A program made the translations under genes and the position numbers. A stretch of 35,392 nucleotides of DNA from Verrucomicrobiia bacterium (lineage in GTDB: Bacteria > Verrucomicrobiota > Verrucomicrobiia > Verrucomicrobiales > DEV007): the NCBI GenBank assembly GCA_020439995.1, contig JAGROY010000105.1:1-35392 (forward strand), read 5' to 3'. A model generated the notes under the pieces. The model did no database searches. It was not told where the DNA came from and saw nothing but the letters and a program-made list of their open reading frames with translations. This document shows, piece after piece, positions 1 to 11,000 of this stretch. Within the stretch, counting starts at the first letter, position 1, and every line of letters begins with the position of its first letter.

Positions 1-711
1 GCGATTGATGCCGACATCGATGACTGTAGCTCCTTGTTTGACGTGGTCAGCAGTGACGAAACACGGCCTGCCAATCGCGGCGATGAGGATGTCCGCCTCC
101 CGTGTGACCGATGCCAGATCGCGCGTACGGGAATGGGCGACGGTGACGGTCGCATTTCCGCCGACTCCATTGCGCATCATCAGCAGTGCCATCGGCTTGC
201 CAACGATCATACTGCGACCGAGAACAACGACGCGGGCACCGGAAGTCTCGATGCCGTGCTCGATGAGCAGTCGCTGACATCCGTATGGCGTGCACGGAAC
301 AAATCCGGAGTCGTCGTCCATTGCCAGCTTCGCCACGTTCAGCGGGTGAAATCCATCGACGTCCTTCGCCGGATCGATGGCGCGAACGACGGCAGCTTCA
401 TCGATGTGCGGGGGCGGGGGGGACTGCACCAGAATTCCATCAATTGCATCATCGGCATTGAGTTCGGCAATGATGCCAAGCAGTTCTTCCTGCGAAGTAT
501 CGGCGGGCTTTTGAATCTTCAACGAATGCAGACCAAGCTGCTCGCAGGTGCGTACTTTCGATCGAACGTATGCATGGCTAGCGGGATCATCGCCGACAAT
601 AACGACCGCGAGTCCCGGCGTTACACCACGGGCTTTGAGTGCGGTGATCGATTCACCACACTGTGCTTTTACTTTCTCAGCGATTGCTTTTCCATCTATG
701 ATCGTAGGCAT
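1..711 (-). CDS. folD: Bifunctional methylenetetrahydrofolate dehydrogenase / methenyltetrahydrofolate cyclohydrolase FolD (3' end off window)
   Basis: Reverse-strand translation from the ATG at 711 gives [17 protein letters not shown] and continues open to the window edge, 237 codons of a family usually near 285-300 residues. Visible family marks are the [14 protein letters not shown] segment followed by YVRSK (the lysine is the catalytic one in FolD), [21 protein letters not shown], and the NADP-site stretch [17 protein letters not shown]. The C-terminal PGGVGPMT-type signature would lie beyond the edge. FolD is cytosolic and interconverts methylene-, methenyl- and 10-formyl-tetrahydrofolate for one-carbon metabolism. 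An in-frame stop at 742-744 and the usual N-terminus support this start; no Shine-Dalgarno is seen. The common VQLPLP loop reads VQSPPPP here. Transcribed away from the rest of the window. Confidence 0.95.
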   Translation of the reverse strand, partial: MPTIIDGKAIAEKVKAQCGESITALKARGVTPGLAVVIVGDDPASHAYVRSKVRTCEQLGLHSLKIQKPADTSQEELLGIIAELNADDAIDGILVQSPPPPHIDEAAVVRAIDPAKDVDGFHPLNVAKLAMDDDSGFVPCTPYGCQRLLIEHGIETSGARVVVLGRSMIVGKPMALLMMRNGVGGNATVTVAHSRTRDLASVTREADILIAAIGRPCFVTADHVKQGATVIDVGINR

Positions 712-1074
712 TCGGCATGCTGAACCAGACTGGGCCCCGGGTCAATGATGCTGAAGCGGTCGCAGCCGGTTCAAAATATTGGCAAATTGCCAGATCTTTT
801 TCTACCCGAGTGCCATTTCTCGATCTCGACACGGCAGTAGCAGAAAGACGTCGTGGTTGAGCGCAAACCTGCCGGAGTTCTGTGGAGTGGTGGTCTTCAA
901 TGCAGGTCATGCTCGTCAGATGCATCCCGTCGGTGGCTATGCGGCTTTTTGTATTCGACGCGAGTTCAGGAAGGTGCTTTTTATTGGCTGTGAGATGCCT
1001 CCGTTCAAATCTTGGTTTGGAGGAATGTTAGTTAATACCAGTGAACCTTCCAGATTACTTAACGAAGCCAATTT
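712..1074. other. Intergenic region between divergent folD and the adaptor gene
   Basis: No convincing gene in either strand: open frames here show no recognisable protein features. It must carry the promoters of folD (leftward) and the adaptor gene (rightward), but I see no clear -35/-10 pair. The one regular element is a 13-bp palindrome at 780-792, listed separately. Confidence 0.5.
780..792. promoter_or_regulatory. Palindrome TGGCAAATTGCCA upstream of folD
   Basis: Perfect 6+1+6 inverted repeat, 69 bp upstream of the folD start and about 280 bp upstream of the adaptor gene. The size and position would suit a repressor or activator site, but a single short palindrome may be chance. Confidence 0.2.
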
Positions 1075-1800
1075 ATGAAACACGTGAGAGCAATCTTTGC
1101 CGGGATTTTATTCTGTTCCTGTTCACTGCAGGCGCAGGAGGTTGAGGGGCTTACGCTCCCCTTTAAGGATCTGGAACTGGGGGCTCCGGTGCAGGATGTG
1201 GTGCGGGTCGTTCATGTTTCAGAGGGTGATTCGGTGAAGGCCGGACAGTTGCTCGTAGAGCTCGATGATCGGAAGGAAGCGCTTGAAATTGAGCGTGCCC
1301 TTAATGTCCTTGATAAGCGGAAGTTCGATTCGGAGGCAGCGACCAAGCTGTTTGAAAATGCTGTGATCACTCGTGAGGAAGCATTAGGAAAACAGATAGA
1401 TCTGGAGCTGGCAAAGGCTGAGCTGGCTCTTGCTGAGTGCCGCCAGCAGGAGAAGAAAATCACCGCACCCGTCGACGGAATCATTGTGGAGTTGATCCGG
1501 GATGTGGGGGAGCCCGTCGATCGCGCGGGAACGATCCTGCGAATGGTCAACATTGATCAACTACTAGTGCAAGTGTTGGTGCCACCTGCGGTCGCGAGCA
1601 TTCTTGTAAAGGGGATCGTGGTGCCGATCAAAATCGTTGGAGTGGATGCTCCTGTTCCAGCGACCCTCATTTTCGTGACTCCTCATGCGGACAGCAGCAG
1701 CGGACTGTTTCTGGTGAAGCTTCAAATAGAGAACCCGGGGCATTTGATCAAAGCAGGAATTCGGGTGGTGGCAAATTTTGGAGCCATCGCGGGTGGATGA
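1075..1800 (+). CDS. Short HlyD/RND-type periplasmic adaptor (membrane fusion protein)
   Basis: A 241-residue secreted protein. Residues 1-20 are a Sec signal ending LQA before QE; the cysteines at 14 and 16 do not form a good lipobox. Residues about 36-66 (VSEGDSVKAGQLLVELDD) and 128-160 (ITAPVDGIIVELIRDVGEPV) are the two halves of a lipoyl/biotinyl-like domain. They are separated by an alpha-helical hairpin at 68-126, and a beta-barrel domain follows at 162-240. This is the core of RND and type I secretion adaptors, which link an inner-membrane pump to an outer-membrane channel. It is shorter than usual (350-450 residues), lacking a long hairpin and membrane-proximal domain. No pump or TolC-like gene adjoins it. 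It lies 240 bp upstream of the giant surface protein in the same direction, so a role in exporting that protein is possible but unproven. No Shine-Dalgarno precedes the ATG. Confidence 0.85.
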   Translation: MKHVRAIFAGILFCSCSLQAQEVEGLTLPFKDLELGAPVQDVVRVVHVSEGDSVKAGQLLVELDDRKEALEIERALNVLDKRKFDSEAATKLFENAVITREEALGKQIDLELAKAELALAECRQQEKKITAPVDGIIVELIRDVGEPVDRAGTILRMVNIDQLLVQVLVPPAVASILVKGIVVPIKIVGVDAPVPATLIFVTPHADSSSGLFLVKLQIENPGHLIKAGIRVVANFGAIAGG

Positions 1801-2040
1801 TTTTTCTTTATTGTAAATTGCTGGTTGTCAGTGATTCGTGCCCGTAATTTTGTTGCCGGGAAAGAAATCGTGTCAGGTTTTTCCGAGAGCTGGGTAGTGA
1901 TCAACGAAACGTGCAAACTACCGCTGAATACCTGTCCTTTTGTTCTTGCCAAGCATTGCGTCCTGCGCCGTGCGGGAGGAGCGCGGGCTTATTCTGTGGG
2001 GTAGCGTCTGTCATTCGAACTCAACATCTGCGTCCTTTCC
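1801..2040 (+). other. Leader region between adaptor gene and giant protein gene
   Basis: 240 bp without a gene. A weak 4-bp stem (CCCG 1841-1844 with CGGG 1857-1860) is the only hairpin I see, so no terminator is called. The giant gene could therefore be co-transcribed with the adaptor or have its own promoter. Confidence 0.4.
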
Positions 2041-5000
2041 GTGGAATTGATGGTTAAAGAGTTGGATGACGAACAAGGCTGGGGAATCTCTATCGCAGGG
2101 GATTGCGCTCGTCCGACATCTGACGTTCGTCGCCGGTCTCAGAGAGGGCGATTGACGGCGAGGGATGCGTTTGAGTTTGAAGCGCTTGAGCAGCGTATCC
2201 TGCTTTCTGCCGATGGCATGATGGCCGCAACGGATGGTGGAGCGTCGGCATCTGGCGGGCAGGCAGATGATGAGATTCGGATTGAAGTGTCCAGCGATGA
2301 TCTCACCGACTCAGCTTTCGGCGACAGCGCCGAGTCTCCCTTTGGTGGATCGGGTGCAGACGCTGGGTCGCTTTTTGATTTCGGTTCGATTGAAGACCAA
2401 GCCACGGTCACGGAAAACGAGCCAGCCTCGATCAATGGCGCGGCGGATGGTCTGGATGAAGACGAGCCGGTGGTTCTCGCGGTGACGGCAGTGAGTTTCA
2501 CTGGGAAAGGAGACGGGATCAACTGGAGCGATCCTGCAAACTGGGATGGCGGCATCGTTCCAGAGAAAGGTGACTTTGTGAGTATCGGTGCATCGACCGT
2601 GAGGATAGGATCGACTGAAAGTGTCGTTGTCGGGTCAATTGATGGCACGGGAACGCTCGAATTAAGCGGTAACCTCGATGTCGACGGCACTTCTTCGCTT
2701 GGAACTCTGCTGCACAGTGGCAGTAACAGTTCAACGTTGGGTGGCGCAGGTAACCTTACGGTGACGAATTACGATTTCCGCCACGGGCGCATCGCTGGCA
2801 GCGGGACTCTGACCATTCCAGCAGGTGGGAGCTTCGTCGCGTCGACGGTATTCGCCAAGTCGCTCGCCGAGAGCCGGGTGATCGAGAACCTAGGCACCAT
2901 GCAGATCCAGGCCGCCCTTAACGTGGCTGTCGGTTCCTCGGTACGCATAGACAATCAGGGAGCCATCGACTTTCAGGGGAGCGTTTTTCTCGGGAGCAGC
3001 ACTACTCTGAGCGCCCTGGTGCACAACCAGAAGGGGGCCACTATCGTGAAGTCAACCGGCACGGGAGCTGGTGGTCTTCAGGCAAACGTGCGACTGGTAA
3101 ACGATGGTGAGATCGAAGTGCGGTCCGGCAACTTTCAGATCCGCAGCGGTCAGAATGACGCAATCACCGCCCCAACAGGCGCCTCCGTCTCGGCGATAGT
3201 AGGAGAGAATACCTACGCGGGCACCGTGCGGGCGAATGCAGGGACGACGCTCGAGTTTTTCAATGGCGTGCATGATTTCGCCTCTACTGGCGCCGGTTTT
3301 GGCGCGGGGACGATTCTGGTGAGCCAGGGCAGGGTGTTCGGCCAGGGAACGTTCACGCCAGACAAGCTGGAGTTCACGAATGCCAATGGAACTTTCGCGG
3401 CGGCGACTGCGGTGCTCTCAACTCTTGAGATCAAGAACGGTGCGAAGGTAGATTTTTCTGGCAACGTTTCGGTGGGGCGTCTTGAGTTCGTCAATGGCAC
3501 GCTGGGTGGCGGTGGAACCGTGACCGTTTCCGGCAGCGCGCACCTCGGTGGCACGCTTTCGGCGATCAACATGGTCGGTTCCGGTAAGCTGGTGATCGCA
3601 GATGGTGTCACCGCACAGGTTGACGGATTCGGTGGCAAGCTGCTGCACGACACGTTCAATCTGGAACTGCGCGGCACCATGAACGTCACCAGTCGAGGCG
3701 GCATTGGAATCCAGGGCGACAGCAGTGCTACGTTTGATATTTTCGGCACCTACAACGTGGATGCCAACGATCTGGTGCAGATGGGCGAAAACAAGCCGCT
3801 GTCTGGAATGGTGACCATCCATCCCGGTGGTCTATTCCGCACTGGATCTGGAACGATCTGGATTCGTGAGAACATCGAACTGATCAACCACGGCACCTTC
3901 GAGGCAGCGGGCGGAAATGTGACGATCTATTCCGGCACGAATGATGCCCTCGCCATCGGTAGTCTGCATACGGGCGTGTTCACTGTGGCCAAAGAGGCAA
4001 CCCTCACTTTGCCAGGTGGGCGCCATGTTTTCGAGAAGACATCGTCCTTCAGCGGGGCCGGCCGGGTCAGCGTGCTAACAGCAGTCGATCTGCAGGGCAG
4101 CTACGACCTGGACGACGTGCGCTCCGACAACAACACCGCTGATTTCAGGCTCACTGGCGATGGAAACCTGGGCACGCTGAGTCACGGCACCTCCAATGCC
4201 AACGCACAACTGACGATCGACGGCACGGCGACCATCCAGGCGTTCACTGCATTTGGCAACAATGTTACGATCAACGGCGAGCTGCGCGTGGCCCAAACCG
4301 GGAGCTGGAACCTTTCGGACATTACCGGAACCGGGCAGGTGACGAACCTCGGTACCTTTAATATTTCCGGCGCAAACTTGAGTGGCGACCTGACCATCCG
4401 CAATCTGGGCACGATGACGATTGGCGGCATCGGATCGTTCGAGCTGGCCGAGAGCAGCACGATCCGATTCGAGAATGCAGGCACCTTTGTGGCGGGTGCG
4501 TGGACATCTTTTGCCCTGCCCGCTTCGTCGTCGGGTGTTTTCATTAATGAATCCGCTGGCACGTTCCGTAAGAATGGAATCCGCGACAATGATTTCAGTG
4601 CCAACTTCGCCTTTACCAACAATGGGCTGATCGATGTGCAGCAAAGCTCGCTGATCATCGCCAACCTGACCAATATCCTGAGTCCGGGCAACGTGTTGAC
4701 TGGTGGGCGCTATCACGTCATCGGAGGGACGCTTGATCTCGCGGGCCAGGCCATCGGCGACAATGCTGCGACCGTGCTCGTTTCCGGAACCGGCAGCTTT
4801 CCGGCGATCGAAGCGATCAGCGTAAACCTTGGCACGATCCAGGTGCAGAGCGGGGCCACCTTGAACTTCGACAATGGAATCAAAAACGACGGCTCGCTCG
4901 ACATTGATGCGACTAGCACCGTGTCCGTTCCGGGCGACTTCCTGCAGTTGTCCAATGGCAAACTGGTGCTGGAAATCGATGGTGCCAGCAAGGAGGCGAG

Positions 5001-8000
5001 CGCCTTCTCCGTATCCGGCGAATTTCTCCGCGATGGCGCGCTGACCCTGTCGGTGCTCAATCCCAGCTCGATCGTCGCAGCGGATTCATTCCCGCTGGGC
5101 AGCTACGGCACCACCACTGGTAGCTTTGCGACGGTCAATGTTCCCGGCATCCCCGCTGGAGCTTTCGCGGTGGGCATCGAGGACGGTGTGATCGTGTTCG
5201 AAGTGGCCGAAGTTTCGACGGCGATCACTTTGGAGATTCCAAATGTGGTGCGCATCAGCTCGGATGGAATCGAAGGTCTGATTCTCGCGAATCCCGGGGA
5301 TCCGATCGGTCGACTCGTCAATCCAGCGGTGGAGTTCCTCGGATTTGACGAGTTCTCGGTTGTCGGAGCTTTTCCAGACGTCCTGTTCAACGGAACTCAG
5401 ATTTTTGTTGATGGCGAGGCATTGATATCTGAGCTGCTGTCGTATCTCGATCTGGACGGGCTGGTATTCGACTTTGACCTTGTTTTCGACCATGTGCTCA
5501 CGGGCGGCGTGCCGACGAACCCAGTACTTGATTTCGATGCCAGTTCGATCGGAATAGGTGCAATTGCCGGGCAGCTCTACCCACTGCTTCCCTCGGCGAT
5601 CGGTGAAACGGTGATTGGGGCGGTGGAAGGAGCGATCGATCTGGCCACAGGCGTGCTGGAATTCGGATCCGAGCTGGCTGATGTTTTTCTGGGGCAACAT
5701 TTTCAACTGGCTGGTGGAGTATCAACTGACAACGCAATCGATTTTGAGTTGTTGCCCTCCGACATCAGCAACGATGGACTCATCGGAGTTCTGCAGGCTG
5801 TAGGGCTCCTTCATGACTTGTTCCCTGAACTCGCCGATACGCTGATCAGTCAGATCCCGCTGCGGAAGAATGGATTTGCGGTCAACGGTTTCGAACTCCC
5901 GCCTGCGATCAATTGGCTGTTTGCCCAGCTGGTGGAGGTGCGTGGAGGATCTCAAAATCTGGATCTGGAACTTGAGTTGGGCGAGATCTGGACCAGCTCT
6001 GCCCGGGTGCAGTTTAATGCCGATGGCGCGGCCATTTTACCGGATCTCGATTCACCGGAACTCGACGGTGTGCTTACCCTGACGGACATCGTCAATGGTG
6101 AAATCGACCTGATGACCGGCGCGACTGATTTCAGCGCGGGAGCACTTCAGGGAACTCTGGGCGACTTCATCAATGTCACAGCGGAAAGCGTTTCTGGTGT
6201 CGATGAAGTCACGGTCTATGCAGCAGATGTGAACTACAGCCCGAATGCCCCAGCATCGGCCGAACTGCTGGCGCTCACAAGTGTCGCCGGAACCATTCCT
6301 GCACTGGAACGGGCTGGTCAGGTGCCGACGATCACCCTGCCAAGCCTTGTGGTGAATCACGACGGCTCGGTCGAGATCGATCAGGCGGAGATCGACTTCC
6401 CCAACGGTTACGACGATGCGATGGGGCTGGCCGGTTTCATTCCGCTGGCAATTGATCGGGTGCTGATCGATTTTGTCGATCCGAACAATCTCGATGCCTT
6501 CACCGCGACGACCGATGCCATCGTCCGACTCGATCGTTTCAACTCGAATATTCCCTTCGATGCCTCGCTCAAGATCGATGGCGAGGAGGTCGCTGACGGC
6601 TCGATCATCACTTTCGGCCTGCATGTGGCTTCCCTGAAGTCAGGTATCTTTGGCGTCGATGCCCTCCCGGAGGCGGAGCTAGGAATCTCAAATCTCACGG
6701 CACTGGGCAGCACTTTCACAGGTGTGATCCGAGTTGGTGCGACGGTCGACGGGGCCCTGCGGAACATCACGGGGGAGACCCACGAAGTGGATGCATTTTT
6801 CGAGATCGTTTCAGGTCTCGGTGTGGGATCGATACTTGAAATGATCGGCGACGCCTCGCGCGATGGAACGGTGAACGTCCTCGCATTTGTGGGAGAGTTG
6901 CTCCGGGAGACGGATCAAAACGACAACAATCAGGTCACTTTCGGCTTTCGACTGACGTTCCGCGACAGCGATGTCACGTTCAATTTCAACCAGCTTTCGA
7001 TTGAGAACCTCTTCATCGACCTGGGAGTTGTAACCATCGCAGCCAGCAATGCCACCGTGAATGGCCAGGGCGATACGGAATTCAATACAGTGGTCATCGA
7101 CTTCCCGAACTATGACGGCATCGATGGGACGATCGAGCGGATCGTGCGCACGGGCGGCTCGATCGAGATCGTCAATGCTGTGGTCGATCTCGACGGTGAC
7201 GCGAGCATTGGCGGCGTCGCCCTGTTTGGCGCAGATGACACGACGATTACGCTCAACCTTGGTCTGTTGGACGACGATGGGATCTGGATTCTGGACAGCG
7301 CCAGCGCCAACAGCATCACCTTTTCTGCTGGTTCTGGATCGCTCTTTTCCGAAGGAGTCGGCTTTGGGGCTGCGATCAATAACGTCGACGGCAGCTTCGA
7401 CTTTGCTACGCGGGCGTTCAGCGCGGCGGCTTCGAATTTGACTATCGAAGTGGGTGGCATCGTGGATGTCGTTGGCACGGATGTCGCCGTGGAATGGGAT
7501 CCGCTCGAGGATGACCCGTTTGCTCCTGTTGTCACCGTGGGTGCCATATCTATAGGCATCGGCCCCCTCCGGGGCAGGGAAGGGGAGCCATTCGGCACCA
7601 ACATTGAAAGCGGCGATGACGGGCCGGCCCTTGTCGTGCGGCCCAATGGATTCACTCTGGACACGGTGTTCGCATTTTCGGCGCTGGAGATTCCCGATCC
7701 TGTCTCGGGAGTGACGCTCGTTGAAGTGATCAACGGCGACGTCGCGGTATTCATCGACTACCTTGCCGGGCCCAATCCGCAAGCTCAGGGCTTCGTCGAT
7801 TTTACGGCTGACAGCGCGACGCTGCTGCCTGATCTTCCTGGTGCTTCGCTGCTGCGGGTAATGGATGACTTCGACAGCGACCGTGCGCGCGGACTTGAGG
7901 GCTCGATTCAATTTGGAACCGGAATCGTGAATCTGACGGCACGGGTGGTCGAATTCCCGATCGAGAATGCGCTGATCATTTCGGCAGTGGGAGATGCCAC

Positions 8001-11000
8001 AGGAGCAGGAATCGCTATCACTATTGATCCTGATGACAACGAACTGGCGACTCTGCGCAATCTTTCGGTGGAGTTGCCCGCGCTGGTGAACTTGCCGCAG
8101 GAACTGCTCAGTCTGGACACACTGGTGCTGCGCCGGGATGGATTCTCGCTGGAGAAGAGCGTCACCGGTATCGACTGGGATATCGCACTGCCAGCCATAG
8201 CCGACGCTCAGCCCGGGGCCTCGGAATCTGAGGGGACATCGGTGCCGTTGGCTGCGCGCAATTCTACCCCTGTTTACACCGGCGTGCCCGGCGATCAGGA
8301 GCTGGGTGCCTTGTCGGAAAAATACGAGAGCAAGGGCGTTGGAACAGTATCGTGGGGTACTGGTGATCCGGGAGGAAAATCCTACGGGTCATGGCAACTT
8401 GCAGGAAAGCTCGGAAACCCGGAAGCATTTCTCAATTCGACCCAGGGTGCTCCATTCCTGGCGGAGTTCGGCGACATCACACCAATCAATAACGTGTTCC
8501 GCTCATCCCTGGGTAGCGGCACCAATGCGGATGGATCCACGTGGGACTTTGTCGCCGCCTGGAAGCGTGTCGCAGGCGCTCAGCCCGTGGCTTTCAACGA
8601 TGCTCAGCACGCCTACATTGAGGCCACTCACTATGATCCACTGGTCGAATACGCTCTCAGTCTTGGAATCGATATCAATGCCCGGGGCAGGGTGCTTCAG
8701 GATGTATTCTGGTCAACGGCCGTGCAGCACGGAGTAGCAAGCACGCCCAACGGAAAGGGCGAGATTATCTTAAACCGCGCGTTCGCGGGGCAGATAGAGA
8801 TCAGCGCCATGTCCGACGACGAGATCATTCGTCGAATCTATGCCGAGCGGGGTAGGACAACCGGTCAAACGGCGACGGAACTGCTAAGTAAGAAGGATGC
8901 AAATGGGAACTTAGTGCCTGATCTCGACGAAAACGGAGTTCAGAAATCAGTATCCGCTCCCGAACTTGCGAACTTTTCGAGCAGCTCGGCATCGAACCAA
9001 CTCGGCATTGGCAGGCGTTTCTACAATGAGATGAACGATGCGCTCAATGCCTTGTTCGACGTTGTGCCGACGAATGGCCGTCCACTCGCCGGCAGTGTGG
9101 TGCCACGGCGGTCGACCTCTGCAGAGAAGACAGAATTTGTTCGCCAGGGGCTGGAAGACCTTGGTTACCTTTCTGCAGGAGCGGCCATCAGCACCGCCGC
9201 GATCCGCGCCTTTCAGACAGCCAATTCCGACGTCCTCGGAACAGCTGACTACGGCAAGATCAATGGGGTATTCGGCAAGAACGAGGAGCGCGTCATGTTG
9301 CTCGCTCTGGGTCAGGGGACATTGCCAAACCAGCCTGCCGGTCGCGAAGGGATCGACTTCGTTTTCGACTACAATGGAGCGCTTGAATTCTTCAACACAG
9401 CCGGACTGGCAAAGCGACAGGCTCTGGAGGCAGCGGCGAACCGGATCGAAGCCCTGTTCGATTCAGACATTCGCATCGAGATCAATGTGCAACTGGTCTC
9501 AGTCACTCTGCCCGCCGGGGCGTCCGTGACCGGCACCTCGCCATTCGCATCCCCGGAATTCTCACCGTTCGCTGGGTTCCTGCCCACGGTTGCTGAGCAC
9601 AAGATCAAGACCGGATCGGACGCCAACGGTGGGGATTACGACGCGGGATTAGTAGTCGTATTTTCTGCCGAAGATGCGTTCGACTACACGACGGGCTCGA
9701 CCGATGCCGGCAAGTTCGATTTCCAGGGCCTGGTCATGCGAGAGTTGCTGCAGATCGTGGGTGTCCAGAGCGGCATCGAGTGGTTTGGTGCGGATATTGA
9801 AGCACGCGAGGTTGGCTCTGCGGGAGTCTGGTCAACCTATGACCAATTTCTTGCTTCCGGCCCAGCTGCTCAGCCCCTGATCGATTCCACCACCTACACG
9901 CTTGATGTAGGTCGATGGATAGGAGCCAGCCGTGGAGGCAGTGACGGCGCGGGACTCTACTTCGCCGGCCCGAATGCGGTAGCGGCCCACGGTAGCACCC
10001 CGTTGGGACTCTACAGCCCGGTGATCAACGCCGGGAACCCGCTCGGATTTGTCAATGGTCAGACGGCAGTGCTCCTCGACGCTGATCAATCAGTGTTTGA
10101 GTATTACCTCCTCTCATCGGAGTTCCAGCCGGGCGTAACCAAGCAGAGTCTCGCGGCTGTCGAACGTGGAATTTTGCTGGATCTCGGCTTTGATCTCGTG
10201 GAGTTAGTTGCGCTGCCATTGCCTCCAGGGCCGGTCACCGAGGCACCACTGGTCAATAGAAGCGGCGAGCCCGTCGATCGCCTCGTTTCAATACAAAATG
10301 GCTCGATCCATCTGCTACTGGATGTCACTTATGGTCAAAGTGCGGATGTCAGTGGCTTCGTAAGTTTCTCCGCAGATGGCGCTGCCATTCTTCCAGATAT
10401 GCCAGCGCCTACCGGTCTGCGGATCGTCGATGACAACGCCGACGATAGTATTCGAGCGCTCGAAGGTATTGTCGAATTTGGAACGGGAATCGTCGAAATC
10501 GTTGCCCGCAAAGTGGAAGGCGGGGTTGCCGATGTAGTGACGCTGACCGCGATGGGGGATGGCTCTGGCGCGGGTGTAGCCATCACCATTGACCCTGCCG
10601 ACAACGAACTGGCGACGCTGCGCAACGTCGAACTCGATTTCCCCAGCATCGAACGCCTGCCCGACGGCTTGTTGCGCCTGGACGAGGTGGTGATTCGCCG
10701 CGACGGCTTTTCACTCGAGAGGGAGTTGACTGGAATCAACTGGGATGTCCCATTGCCGAAAGGCCCTGATCCAGCCGGAGAGGAAGCCGATCCGCTCGTG
10801 CTTCCTGTAAACGGTGACTATGACGCGACCGGATTGCTCGGAGAGCTTTCCGCAAGGTTTGAGAGTAACGGCGACCCCGGCATCGTCTCAACCGGCGAGG
10901 GCGATCGCGGCGGCCGCTCTTACGGGCTCTACCAGTTCGCCAGCAACTTCGATATGCCAGAGCTGTTCCTTGCCAGCACGCACGGTGCGGCATTCGCTGC

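Noticed and set aside
34..723. 229-codon plus-strand open frame over folD
   Set aside because: It is antisense to a clear FolD reading and shows no family features.
779..1078. 99-codon open frame upstream of the adaptor gene
   Set aside because: No recognisable protein pattern, overlaps the adaptor start and lacks a ribosome-binding site.
6811..7911. 366-codon minus-strand open frame inside the giant gene
   Set aside because: Charge-rich low-information translation opposite conserved repeat modules; typical antisense shadow in GC-rich DNA. The same holds for the other minus-strand frames in 2041-24264.
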